Shown here: positions 34,759 to 45,863 of the stretch, in pieces
Numbering within the stretch: position 1 is the stretch's first letter
Layout of the letters: every line of letters begins with the position of its first letter
DNA from: Alloteropsis semialata
Taxonomy: Eukaryota; Streptophyta; Magnoliopsida; Poales; Poaceae
Direction of reading: 5' to 3'
Assembly: GCA_004135705.1 (NCBI GenBank)
Contig: CM014271.1
Span: forward strand, 12,147,847-12,211,846
DNA: 64,000 nt
Translations under genes and position numbers: made by a program
Notes under the pieces: generated by a model
What the model was told of the DNA's origin: nothing
Database searches by the model: none
What the model saw: the letters and a program-made list of their open reading frames with translations, nothing else

Positions 34759-35030
34759 TGTAACGTCCCGACCCTCGGGTCCGAGCCCGCTTACTTCTGG
34801 CAGCTTTTTAGGACCTCAAGACTTCCCTCACAGACCACACATGTCTTTTCTGCGCACTTTGTCCTCACTCGTGCGCACCCGGGAAGAACTTCCCGGTCGG
34901 TCACCCATCGCTCCAGGCCAAGCACGCTTAACCTCAGAGTTCTTTCAAGATGAACTTCCGAAAAAGAAGTTGCAACTTGTCGATATGAGTATTTTATCAA
35001 TCCTATTAAGCCATAGGCCAGGATGTCACA
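34759..35030 (-). mobile_element. Cassandra-type TRIM, solo LTR with embedded 5S rRNA sequence
   Basis: A 272-bp unit from tgtaacgtcccgaccc to ccaggatgtcaca, with TG/CA ends and flanks ggcac / tgcac (4 of 5). The minus strand at about 34945-34880 matches 5S rRNA. AGAACTC-GAG-GTTAAGCGTGCTTGG contains the box A region and GATGGGTGACC is box C, followed by GGGAAGTTC. The stretch between the boxes is about ten bases shorter than in true 5S genes. Cassandra elements are the known retroelements that carry 5S sequence, including its polymerase III promoter boxes, in their LTRs. There is one LTR only, so it arose by LTR recombination. It is not a functional 5S gene. Confidence 0.85.
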
Positions 35031-35205
35031 TGCACGTCTAGGTAACGGCTTCGGTCGAGCAACGCAGGCCGTCGATGTAGGGGGGCACGTAGCGCTATGC
35101 ACAGTAGATTTTCGTTAACCTCTGTCTCCCTCGTGTGGCCAACGATCACCCGAGCCAGAGAGGAACACCTCTGTCTCCCTCATGTGACCAATGATCAGGT
35201 ACTAA

Positions 35206-35559
35206 GGCCCTGTTTAGTTGTGGCAACTTTCACAACTTTTCACTATTCACCTATCACATTAAATGTTAGGACACTAATTAAGAGTATTAAACATGAATTA
35301 ATGACAAAACTCATTCCATAACCCCCGGGTAACTTTGCGAGACAAATCTAATGAGCCTAATTAGATCATGATTAGACAACTTGTGCTACAATAAACAATC
35401 TCTAATGACAGACTAATTAGTCTTAATAGATTTGTCTCACTATTTTCCGTCCATCTGTGTAATTAGTTTTCTAATTAGATCATGTTTAGTCCTCCTAATC
35501 TTTGGTTTAAAATTGCTACAGTAAATTTCACAAACTTTCTCACCGAACTAAACAGGCCC
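35206..35559. mobile_element. Tourist-like (PIF/Harbinger) MITE, 354 bp
   Basis: Left end GGCCCTGTTTAGTT; right end, complemented, GGGCCTGTTTAGTT. The target duplication is taa at 35203-35205 and 35560-35562, the PIF/Harbinger preference. The interior is AT-rich with blocks such as gcgagacaaatctaatgagc, typical of a very abundant grass MITE family. It has no coding capacity. Confidence 0.88.
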
Positions 35560-35580
35560 TAAAAGAAGATAGGTATAAAC

Positions 35581-36106
35581 TGTTGGTGATATGCCCAAGA
35601 GGCAATCATAGAACAATTCGGATTGGCCCATTGGATGTTGATCCAATAAGGAGATAGAGTCCTAATGGGCTTTTAACCTAAAAGCCCATTAGCACGGCCT
35701 ATATAAACAGGGGCGGGGCTATGGGTGCAACACACCACGCCATAAACCCTAGCCGTCGCGCCCTTGCCTCCTCGCGCCCCCGAAACCCTAGATCGGGTAC
35801 GCGGTGCTAGCACACCGGTACACGATGTTCCTTCCCTGTACGTGTGGACTCTGTGGAGGCGCTGCTGTTGTTGCTGCGCTGATCGGCTGCGAAGGCGAGG
35901 AGCTGCTGCCGGACGAAGACGAGGAGGAGACGATCGTGATCAACTACTTCCTCTACACCGACGCGCATCTACGTTGGGCCGACTGCTCCAACTCTTCTTC
36001 CACTGCGCTGCGCGTCTAGTGGTAACGATCTGTGACCTCTCTACTCATCAGTTTTTCTGGGTGATACGGTAGTTATTTGCTAGTGTAGCAGATCCGTTTC
36101 CCTACA
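35581..36106 (+). mobile_element. Solo LTR, Ty1/copia-like, 526 bp
   Basis: It runs from tgttggtgatatgccc to gatccgtttccctaca with TG/CA ends. The 5-mer taaac is repeated exactly on both sides (35576-35580 and 36107-36111). A TATA box (ctatataaac, 35699-35708) lies in the first quarter. Only one LTR is present, so the internal part was lost by LTR-LTR recombination. The copia assignment rests on the familiar TGTTGGTGATATGCCC start and is an inference. Confidence 0.85.
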
Positions 36107-36111
36107 TAAAC

Positions 36112-37074
36112 AACATGGCGTGCTGTCAATGTTTACTGATCAGTTTCATGATAATGTGCATACTAATCGCACATTTCACATCGATGCTGCTACAAAGTGA
36201 AGATTTCAGATGTGGCATACTGCTCTGCAGGCTTAAATGTTTAGGAAGCAGAGAGAAAGAAGAAAGACCATCAAGTGAGTTTTAAATCTTTGGTTACGAT
36301 GGCAGCTAAAGAACCATGTGTGTGTGAGCCGAGGGCTACGAGCCACTGTTGTGTGGGAGCCGAGTGCTTTGCCCACGTGAGAGCCAGCAGCAGCAGGCAT
36401 CGTTGGATGGTCGGCCGTCCACGGGGCAATCATCGGGGGCAGGTCTACACGGAGGTCACTTTGCCGCCGGGTTGCACCTAAGTTTTCTCGGTAACCATGG
36501 CGGGTCAGCGAGGAAAAGTCCCCACGCGTTAAAGTTTTGTGCTCCCGCGTGCAGCTACAAGTTTAAGATTTAGATCTATTTTGCCTTGGTGAATTGGCAT
36601 TATTTAGGTCAATGAGAGAGAATTTTTTATTTTGGCCTAAAATAAATTAGGTATACATTGCTGGAGTAGTTTTTTAGGATTTTGGAGTTTAATATATAGC
36701 AAGTATAACAATATTGTTGGAGATGGTTGAAAAAGAAGACACATTTTGTTTGTATTCAACTCAAATCAGTACGTCATGTAAAAATGCCTTCTGGTTGTAC
36801 CACAACCTTTATTACGAGGCAACACGCTCCGGCAGAAGCTCAGATGGATCAGCAGTTCACCACCACTTCTGCAAACTCCGCAAGCGTCATAAGCTTATAA
36901 TTTAAAATGTAAGCTTGCAACTTAAAAAGATGTCTCTTTCAAAATTGAAACGGCATTTGAATGTGCTTTGAGAGGCCTCAGGCCGACATTCCCCCGCCAC
37001 CGCCACTGCTCGTCGGTGGCCGGATCTGGCGCTTCCTAGGCACTCGGAGGCTGGTGAGCCCTCCCTCCCCTAGC
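36112..37074. other. Intergenic DNA
   Basis: Nearly 1 kb with no supported gene. 36300-36500 is GC-richer (ggatggtcggccgtccac is a partial palindrome near 36404), and the rest is AT-rich. No element ends could be paired. Confidence 0.4.
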
Positions 37075-37079
37075 ATCAC

Positions 37080-39923
37080 TGTCACACCCTGAAATTTTGA
37101 ATTTCAGGATGTGAATAGAAAGAACAATTAAACAATATTTTTCTCATAATTTTAAAATTTTGTCCAACATTTATTTTGTGTAGATGAATTTGATTTGAGT
37201 GTTGCATTCAAGCTCTTGATTTTTTTTGGTTGTGCTTGATCCCAAAATAATCCTCAATCCCAAATTCAAATCTCAACTCAATTTCCTTTTCAAATTCCTA
37301 TACAAATTCCAATACAAATTCCCAAACATAACCCAAAACCTTTTCTTTCTCCCTCTCCCTTTTCGGCCCAACCCGACCACTCCTCTCTTTCGGCCCATTA
37401 GCAGGCCCAACCCATCAACCTCTCCTCCCCACCTCTCTCTCACTACCAGGCGGGACCCACCCGTCATCACCTTCTTCCATCTCTGGAAGCCGGCCACTCC
37501 CTTCTCCTTCCCTCCCAGCCGAGCGCCTCCCCATGGCACAACCACCCGCCCACTTCCCTTCCCACGTCGCTCGCCTTCCCCTCACTCCGCGCTGCAGTAA
37601 CTGCCCTAGTGGCGCACTCACCCCCTTCCCCCATCCTCTTCCGCGAACGCCTCCTCTCCACCTTCCAGAAACGGCCGCCACAATCAATGGACGCCGCCAC
37701 CCCTTGCCTCCCCCACCAGCGCCGCTCCTGCTCCCCCTGATGACCTATAAAAGTCGACGCACCTTCGCTCGGACCTCCCCATCCCATTCCCACTCCAAAT
37801 CTGCCACCAATAGTGCCCGTTAGAGCTCGCCGAAAATTTGCCGCCGCCGCCACACGCTGACAAGCCCCTCCGGTGCCTCCATCGACGACGAGAAACCCCA
37901 CAGTGAGATCCCCGTAGCCTCCTCTTCCTCCCACTACAAGCCACCCCCCAGCCTCTCCTAGCGGCGAACAGAGGTCACGCCGGCGAGCACCACCGCGGCC
38001 CGTGGCGGCGCCGCCACCCAGACCGCCGCTGGCCACCGGGATTCCTCCCCTCCGTCCGTTTTGAATGAACGACCGAGATCACATCTTCCATACCGGTCAA
38101 CAGGTCAAAGGAGCCGGCCCTGGCACTTCTGCAAAAGAGTCCCTAAAGTTTTACCCATTCAACCCACCGTCCAAGTCCTATACAAAATAATCACATCCAT
38201 ACCCTTACTTTTTACGCTTTAAACCCCAATCTTCCTACAAATGCAACCCGCCGTCCTTCCAAGCCCTTTTTGCACATCTAACCCTGCAGATCTTTCTTTT
38301 CACAGTGACTATTCACTGAGTCTTGAGAAACCTTCTTGCTAACCCTTTAAGTATATAGTTAATCGCGTAAAGGTCCCTATAATCTTATTTTAGCTCTAGT
38401 TTACACGTTTTAGCTCCGTTTTAGCTCGTTCTTGTTTCGTTAGTCTCCGTTTAGCGTGAGCTATCGTTTAGTATTGTTGTTTCGTCTAGTTCATTTTTCT
38501 AAAGTTAAATAAAATATTAAATTGATTAATTAACATTCCACTAGTTTTCTAATAAAACTTGTTTAGGATAATACCTCGGTATTTTATAAATTCTTGTTAA
38601 TTTGACTAACATTAAATAAATGTGTTTTCAATAATAATTTGCTTAGTTTAAACACGTCACATGAAATAATTCGATTAGATGCATCACATGTCTTTTATTT
38701 CAAGTTAATTGTTAAATGGCTTAATTCCTATGGAATATCTATAAATAAAATATGACTAGGTTTTACTTCACTTTTAAATTTGGAAATAATTTGAATAAAT
38801 CAACTTGGGTATTTCTTTGAAATATCCTTTTTCACGTGCTTTTCCTTAATTAAAATAAACCAAGCATATAGTCTGTTTTGCTCTCATAAATGCAAATGAA
38901 CGATAGTCTGCTTGTGTTGTTTTCAGCGTAGCTCCGAGCCTCGTCCTTTAGTGTGTTCTTTTAAAGCTTTTCTATGATCGGTGTACTGTTCTTAGTTGTA
39001 CTTGTTTATTTTCTTTTATGCTTGTACCCGATGATTTCTTCGAGTAAAAGGATCGTTGTTTGTTCAAGATCAAGAATTCCAAGTGAGCAAAAGCTGAAGA
39101 GCAAAAAGAGTAACTTTACGTTGGAGAAAGGCAAGTGTCCCTAACCATCCTCCTATCTATGCTTTTAATATATCACTGTGATGATGTTGATTGGAACATG
39201 GAGAACTACCCAGGAAAACAGTACAACCACAGGTACTATATGGCTCTGGTCTTGGCTAATTAATTAGATGAACTCTATGTTGTGTTGGGGGTGTATGTTG
39301 GGCTGGAAAGGTTTGTGTAGGATGTGCGGGGAAAGAAGGTGCGCCTTCTGGTAACCGTTCGGACAGGGACCAACACAAACATAGACGGATTCTTTGTAAA
39401 GCCCTATGCAATCACACCTTGGAAGTGTGGTATTGTGCCTGGCTAGCACAGCATGGTTGGGTACAAAGTTCTCCTGAACTTTTACGCGGCTTGTGGTGAA
39501 AGTGTACAATTTGCAGAGTGTTAAAAACTGATATATCAGTCGTGCTCACGGTTAAGAGCGGCCTGGACCCTCACATAATTAATATATTTTAAGTGAATAA
39601 TAAATCATGTTCTAGTTATTTCGTGTGGCCTTGCTGAGTACCAACAATAAGTGTGCTCATCCTTGCTTACTGCTGCTTAGAAAAGTGATGTGAAGATGTC
39701 AAAGATGATGCTTGGCGTACGCAACCCCCAGTCGATAGCATGTGAAGTGTTGGAGCCTTTGTTTTCAGAATAAGCTGTAACTCTGATAGATTGTAAGTCT
39801 TTTGTATTGTTTTATGTGATACTGCTATTTTTTTATCACTGATGAAGTCTCATATGTGTGTAAACTTGATCCTGATGCACATATGATTATTATTCAGTTT
39901 TGTCCTTAAAACCGGGTGTGACA
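37080..39923. mobile_element. Large solo LTR, Ty3/gypsy type (RIRE3/RIRE8-like), 2,844 bp
   Basis: It begins tgtcacaccctgaaatttt and ends ttaaaaccgggtgtgaca, giving a 10-bp inverted terminus (tgtcacaccc / gggtgtgaca). Flanks are atcac and ctcac (4 of 5). LTRs of 2-3 kb that begin TGTCACACCC are typical of some grass gypsy families. A TATA box (cctataaaag) lies at 37742-37751 within a GC-rich block (37360-38040) that yields long but meaningless frames. No gag or pol is present, so this is a solo LTR. The strand is uncertain, but the TATA box suggests plus. Confidence 0.78.
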
Positions 39924-40299
39924 CTCACCTCCCTCCCGCCGCCATCCGCCCCATCCCTCACGTGGCCTCACCTCTCAAGCGAACCTTCCCCCTCCCCATG
40001 TGCTGCCCATCACCCCCACCCCACTGTTGGCGCCACTGCTCCCCGGCGCCTGGAGGCCGACATGCCCTCCTCCACCGATCTCTCCTCCCATCCCCATCCG
40101 CCCCCTCGGTGTGGGTCCTCCATCTCCTGTCGACGCCCTCCACTCAGGTTGCCGGTCTTCTGCGAGCGGAACTGCGCCTGATGGCCAGTCTTCTGCTTGG
40201 GCTGCCCCGACCAGATCTACGCTTGGTGGCCCTGACGGCTTCTGCATGGGTGAAGGACTGAAACGGTGATCACATGGGGTGAATGGGAGCATTTAAAAT
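39924..40299. other. GC-rich stretch between the solo LTR and the PMD gene
   Basis: About 375 bases, C-rich on the plus strand, with frames in all phases and no conserved motif. It was joined to 37000-37079 before the solo LTR inserted (both are GC-rich with ctccctccc strings). No gene is supported. Confidence 0.4.
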
Positions 40300-42315
40300 T
40301 CTTTCGCAAGAACAAGGCCTATGACATGCATCTCCAATTTTTTGCCCCTTCTTCTTCACAAAATAGAGGAAAACTCATGGATTTGAAGTCTAGATCGAGA
40401 GCCAATCACATATAGGTGGATTGCCACAGTTGCACAAACCACCAAGGACCTCCAATGTTTCCGATCGGCTGACCAGATAAGAGTCTAGAACTGACTTGGT
40501 GCATCAGCCAATATATGGCACCCAGGAGCATACTGCCTAGAGGAACAATGTCACCAAAGCCGAGTCTTTCAGCGATAGACTTCATATTATGGAAAAATTG
40601 GCTGGAGGACATCGTTCAAAATTGGCTTTTGTCACAAACCATCAAAAAAATATGTCTTTGCCACAAGACACTGCTCAACTATACCCATTTGCTGTAGGAC
40701 ATTGAACCTGAATAGATTTAATGGAAAGCAAGGGGAAATGACAAGGTTACCCCTGGTCATACATATCACCTTCCCTTGCCTCGATTCAGAACGATTCTTC
40801 CATGCTCCCGGCATCCAAGCACAGGCAACGGCCCTCCTCGGCGCCCTCCCGCGGGTGGCCCTCCTCAGCCACCGTGCCCTCCCGCTGGCCCCCTCTCCAA
40901 CGACCGCGCTCTCCCGCAGGTGGCCCTCCTGGCGTCCGCGTTCGCCGCCCGGCAGCATCATCACCACAGGCGGTGGCCGAGCAACGAGCTCGCGTGGGCG
41001 GCGCGTAGGCCACACGCGGCGGCGGGCAGCACGCCGATGGATCCCGCGCTGACCTAGTGAGCCGCGGTGGCTACTCTTTTTTTCTTTTATTTGTTTTTTC
41101 TCCCTACCACCATTTTTTCCTGCTGGTGCCGGTGGTGGTGTGCTACGCCGTGTGCTTCAGCCTTCAGGGGAGCATGCTATGACAAACATCACCTCCTGCT
41201 GACAAGAATCACCAGTATATGGGTTCAGGAAGAAAACAGGACAAAAGCTGTTCCTGGTTCCTGCCCTTGTGCAGTTATGCTAATCCGATGGATGATGGTG
41301 TTCTCTCAATGCATATGGATAGTCTTTTTTTTCTATTTTTTCTTTCCTGGTTTTTGTTTTCCTTCCTAAATCTTGCTATATGCGAAGAGGCAGGGGTATG
41401 CATGTCCAGATTTGAGTGTTTTGACTTGAAAATATTATTATATATGACATAGTGTCTTCCAGCAAATGTACAAGGTTTTACAGTGTCTTCTAGCAAAGAC
41501 ACTCTTTTTTAGTGGCATGTGGCAAAAGACACCTTTTAACGGTGTCCCGTAGCAAATTTTCCCTCGTATTATTGGTCGGACCCGAGATGGCACCATAGAA
41601 AATGTATTTTTTTAACCACATATTCAGGAAAGCGGCATGCTCCCTTTTGTCTATCGGACCGTCCTTTTTGAAGTCCTGGACATAGCCCTTCCAGCCTTCG
41701 TCATTTTTTTGAACCAGCCGATGTCTGATCTTGACATTGTAATGCATCGGATTGGACAGGCTAGACACGTTTAACCCGGTTAACATCATTACATCCATCA
41801 AAGTGGGGATCATCGGACCATGGCCAAACATGAAGGCGTTGAGGGTATCAGACCAAAAATAACTGGCGGCGATAATCAAAGATTCGTTATTAGCCATATC
41901 GGCTAGGGAAAGAGTGAGGCATTGTATCTTTCATCCGATTGGACCAAGCGTGCCACCCCGGTACAATGTTGGGCCAAGCCCGGATGCTATTGTTGTAGTC
42001 CAATAGGTTCATGGTGGCATTCCTAAAGGGGACCTTTTCGGTTTCTAAGTTGATAAAGTCCATCGGATCTGGGTTTCCCATCGAACCAAGATAATAGTAC
42101 GAAGGGTTGTCTTTCATGGGGATGAGGATATTGTTTTGGAGTTCCTATGGGTGGAGAAGGAAATGAGCTAAACTGGTCATATAAACTGCTATGGAATTGA
42201 ATAATACAGGAATACAAGATCAAAGAAGTGATGGAAAAAGAAGAAAAATATGCAAGGAAAATTGTACCTGAGCGATTTCTTCAGAAGTGGCCATGGCGCT
42301 TGAAGAAGTAGACAT
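40300..42315 (-). pseudogene. Plant mobile domain (PMD) gene, split by a MULE
   Basis: PMD (aminotransferase-like) proteins occur in transposons and in host silencing factors such as MAIN. Exon 1 (42315-42268) encodes MSTSSSAMATSEEIAQ. After an intron (gtacaa to cccatag), exon 2 starts at 42144 with ELQNNILIPMKDNPSYYYLG, then NPDPMDFINLETEKVPFRN and IVPGWHAWSNRM. A one-base frameshift near 41900-41920 separates this from MANNESLIIAASYFWSD, FGHGPMIPTLMDVMMLTGL and EHAAFLNMWLKKYIFYGAI. After SGPTNNT the MULE at 40591-41563 intervenes. The frame resumes as KSIAERLGFGDIVPLGSMLL, HQVSSRLLSGQPIGNIGGPW, WFVQLWQSTYM and a stop at 40406. A degenerate continuation reaches about 40300. The nature of its parent element is unknown. 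Confidence 0.85.
40591..41563. mobile_element. Non-autonomous Mutator-like element (MULE), 973 bp
   Basis: The terminal inverted repeat is about 115 bp long and roughly 70% matched. It starts GGAAAAATTGGCT on the left and GGGAAAATTTGCT on the right. Inner blocks such as gtctttgccacaagacac and atttgctgtaggacat match their complemented partners. The 9-mers tcatattat (40582-40590) and tcgtattat (41564-41572) form the 9-bp Mutator target duplication (8 of 9). Removing it restores a PMD reading frame. The interior 40780-41060 is very GC-rich, as in Pack-MULEs that carry captured host exons, but I cannot name a source gene. Confidence 0.92.
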
Positions 42316-42536
42316 TACAGATCTAAGAACAAATGCCAAGATTGATTAGAAACAAAGAGCTGGAGGTATTTGAAATGCAGATCCATGGGGGGAATATGAT
42401 TTTGAGCTGATTAACTTACCAAAGAACAGATCCTGTGATGAGGATGATGAGTTCCTGCCAGAGGTTGTTCGTTGTGGGAGAAGTAGACGGAGATAAACAA
42501 CGTGCAAGAGGAGAATGAAGAAGAGGCCGGCCTGTA

Positions 42537-42545
42537 GTATTTATA
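42537..42545 (-). promoter_or_regulatory. Candidate TATA box of the PMD gene
   Basis: On the minus strand TATAAATAC lies about 225 bases upstream of the PMD ATG at 42315, preceded by a purine-poor stretch. The plausible leader (42520-42316) contains an intron-like donor near 42420. The call is positional. Confidence 0.5.
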
Positions 42546-43166
42546 GGGGTGTGATGGAGAAGGAACTGCCGGCTGAAAATCGAGGCACCACACTCATGCG
42601 TAGGAGTGGGCATAATTAACCGAGAACCAAGAACCGAACCGAAAGAACTGGAACCGAAACTGAACTAACCGAAACCGAAAAAATCGGTTCCTAGTTCGGT
42701 TCTAGACAGTGTGGAACCGAACTTTTTATGTTTATTTCGGTTCCACCTCTTAGTTAACCAAAAGAACCGAATTATATGAGTTTGTACTTCACGTATTCAA
42801 TTATCTACATTTTGTAAGATTAGATTAGATTTAAATGAGATTTACCATGTTTAAACTGCCATATATTTGTGGTACTATATCGCTATGGGAGCGTATCGGG
42901 TGGAAACCAAGGGAGCTGTGGAAACTTGAAAACTCTTCATCAGGATCACACGATCTACATCCAGTGGATGGAGGAGAGAGGTGGGTTCATTATGCAATTA
43001 AACCCCCCCACCATTAGCAAAAGTAATCAAAATTTTCACAGGACCCCCTACCCTAATCCCTCCCTGCCGCAGCGCCGTTCCGTCTGCCCCGTACGTTTCG
43101 TCTCGCGAGTCGAAAAGCCGCGCGGGATTCCGCCGCCGCCGCTTGGGACTCTGACGCCGCCGCCGC

Positions 43167-45863
43167 ATGGGACAAGGCGCCATGGAGGGCAACGCCGTAG
43201 ACTCCGCCCCCGCCGCCAAGGAGTCCAACACTGCTGAGTCCGCCTCCGCCGCCATGGTGTCCAACACTGCATACGCCTTGTCCTTTCGTCGCTTCGTCTC
43301 CCTCCCTGCCGACGCAGCCATGGATCATACTGCCGGCGCCGCCAGGGATAACTCTACTACCGCTACGGAGTCCGGCGCCAGGGAGAACTCTGCTACCGCT
43401 AGGGAGTCCGGCGCCAGGGAAAACGCCGCCCAGACGCCCGGCGCGGTCTCCTCCATGATGCCTGTCCAGGCGCCCGGCGTGGCCTCCTCCATGATGCCTG
43501 TCCAGGTGAGATTAAAACCAACTATGCCATGCATCTCAACGATCGCTTCTGCTTCCTTGATTAAAATCGTGATATCTGTGCCCAGGATCATACCATCGAC
43601 GCTGAAGTTGGAGCCCACCTTGCACATCCAAGCACACCACGGCCAAAATCTTTGAAGCCTATGGTTGGAATGGTGTTTGATACACTCGCAGATTTGGAGT
43701 CATTTTACAAATCGTATGCACACGATGCGGGTTTCTTTGTTCGTGTTAGTCAGCATAAGAAGCAAAATGATGAAATATTATTTAAGCGGTACAGATGTTC
43801 GAGGGAAAGGTACAGATAGGAGAGCTTAAAAGATGTGCCAGTTGAATCCGGGAAAAAAAGGAAGACACCAAATGTGATGGAGACCAGATGTGGCTGTGAG
43901 GCACATATTGTTGTGAAGCTTGGCGTAGACAAGAAGTATAGAATATCTTCATTGTTTTTGGAGCACAACCATGGTTTTGTATCACCTGATAAGAGGCACT
44001 TGCTAAGATCGAACCGCTATGTTAGTGAGAGGGCAAAGAGTACTTTGTTCAACTGTCATAAGGCTAGCATTGGCACGTCCATGGCATTTCGACTTCTTCA
44101 AGTCAGTGACGGTGGATGTCAGAATGTTGGTTGCACGCGGAGGGATTTGCAGAACTATTATCATGACCTGAGGTTCAAAATCAAGGATGCTGATGCCCAG
44201 ATGTTTGTGGGACAGCTTGAGCGAAAGAAGGACGTAAATCCCGCCTTATTTTATGACTTCATGGTGGATGAACAAGACCGACTTGTTAGTGTATTTTGGG
44301 CAGATGCCACATGCAGGAAGAACTATAGTGTTTTTGGTGATGTGCTTTCGGTTGATGCAACATATACCACTAACCAGTATAATATGAAGTTTGTGCCATT
44401 TACTGGAGTCAATCATCACTTGCAAAGTATTTTCCTTGGGGCTGCATTCTTGGCTGATGAAAAGATCGATTCATATGTATGGTTGTTCCAGACCTTTCTT
44501 AAGGCTATGGGTCAAGTACCACCTCGTCTAATCATAACAGATGAAGATGCTAGCATGAAGGCTACTATTGCTCAGATTCTTCCAAATACTGTTCATAGAT
44601 TTTGCATGTGGCATATCATGGATAAGGTACCTGAGAAGGTTGGTTCCTCCATAAGAGAGGATCAGGAGTTCTGGGATAGATTACACAAGTGCGTTTGGGG
44701 CTCCGAGGATCCCGATGATTTTATGGAACAATGGAATTCTATCATGACAGATTATGGGCTCATGGAAAATGAGTGGTTTTCCACCAAGTTTGATATGCGA
44801 GAATCATGGATTCCGGCATACTTTATGGACATACCTTTAGCAGGAATCCTTAGGACTACATCACGATCGGAGAGTGCAAATTCTTTTTTTAACCATTTCA
44901 TTCATCAAAAATTGAGCTTTGTTGAGTTTTGGCTAAGGTTTGACACAGCTTTGGAGTGCCAGCGCGAAGAGGAGTTGAAAGCCGACAATGCAAGTCTTCA
45001 CACCAATCCTAAATTGGTGACACCATGGCCCATGGAGAAGCAATGTAGTGTAATATATACACATGAAGTTTTTGGTAAATTTCAAGAACAACTCATAGTT
45101 GCAAGAGACCATTGCATTATTCAAGGGATTTCGGAGTCTGAAGATATGAAAATTGTCACCATCAGCAGCCTATCTGGAAAAGAGCGAGTGGTTCATATGA
45201 ACAAGTCAAACATGTTTGGTACATGCTCCTGTAAATTATATGAGTCCTATGGCTTCCTGTGCCGTCACCTCATACAAGTGCTTAGAGGCGAGAAGCAAAA
45301 TGAGATACCATCGATTTATATTATGAAGAGATGGGATAAAAGATGTAAAAGGTGAGTTACCATCCTGTTTTGTTTTGTATGGTGGTTTTGTTTTCTATGT
45401 GCAATAGTGCTGACAAAATATTTGATTTCACAGAGAAGTGTTCTTTGATGACGAAGGCAACCTCTTGGATGAAAAGGCTAAAGCTCCTAAGGAGGTGGAT
45501 TTGCGGAAAAAAATTTCAGATTCACGCAACAAGTTTGAAGAGCTAATCCAAATGGCCAAGAACTCAGATTCAGGGATGGAGTATTTATTTTCTAGTTTAT
45601 CCAACCTTGAAGAACCTCTCAAAAAGATGATTCCTGCTGCTACAGTTAGTAAACAGGATGAGTTTGAATCATTCCTTGGTAGCAAAATTCCAAATGAGGT
45701 CGATATACATCCACCAACTGATATCGTCTCCAAAGGGCGATCCAAAAGAATTAAGAAGAGCAAGGAGAAGAAGGCACCAAGAAAACGGAAGTGTGGAAAA
45801 TGCAAGCAAGTAGTGGATCATGATGCAAGAAATTGCCCAATGAACATTGTTGCCTCATTGTAA
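43167..45863 (+). pseudogene. FAR1-like MULE transposase, one in-frame stop
   Basis: Three exons join in phase. 43167-43505 is an Ala/Ser-rich N-terminus, MGQGAMEGNAVD. 43586-45351 follows a gtgaga to cccag intron. 45434-45863 follows a gtgagt to ttcacag intron. The FAR1 DNA-binding domain has FDTLADLESFYKSYAHDAGF, CGCEAHIVVKL and FLEHNHGFVS. The DDE transposase core has LSVDATYTTNQYNMKFVPF, IITDEDASMKATI, HRFCMWHIMDKVPEK and TSRSESANSFF. The SWIM zinc finger is CSCKLYESYGFLCRHLIQVL. The C-terminus has a CCHC-like knuckle, CGKCKQVVDHDARNC, after a Lys-rich run. Codon 191 is TAG (43817-43819), in ERYR-stop-ESLKD. Otherwise about 844 codons are open, the usual size for this family, so this copy died recently or the stop is read through. 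Confidence 0.92.

Noticed and set aside
34880..34945. A 5S rRNA gene
   Set aside because: Only part of the 5S sequence is present, with a shortened centre and flanked by Cassandra LTR sequence, so it is the LTR-embedded 5S-like region, not a gene.
36404..36421. A palindrome (ggatggtcggccgtccac) as a regulatory site
   Set aside because: Imperfect, single and without a gene nearby.
37226..38036. Frames up to 189 codons in the GC-rich block
   Set aside because: They lie inside the 2.8-kb solo LTR and have no gag or pol features.
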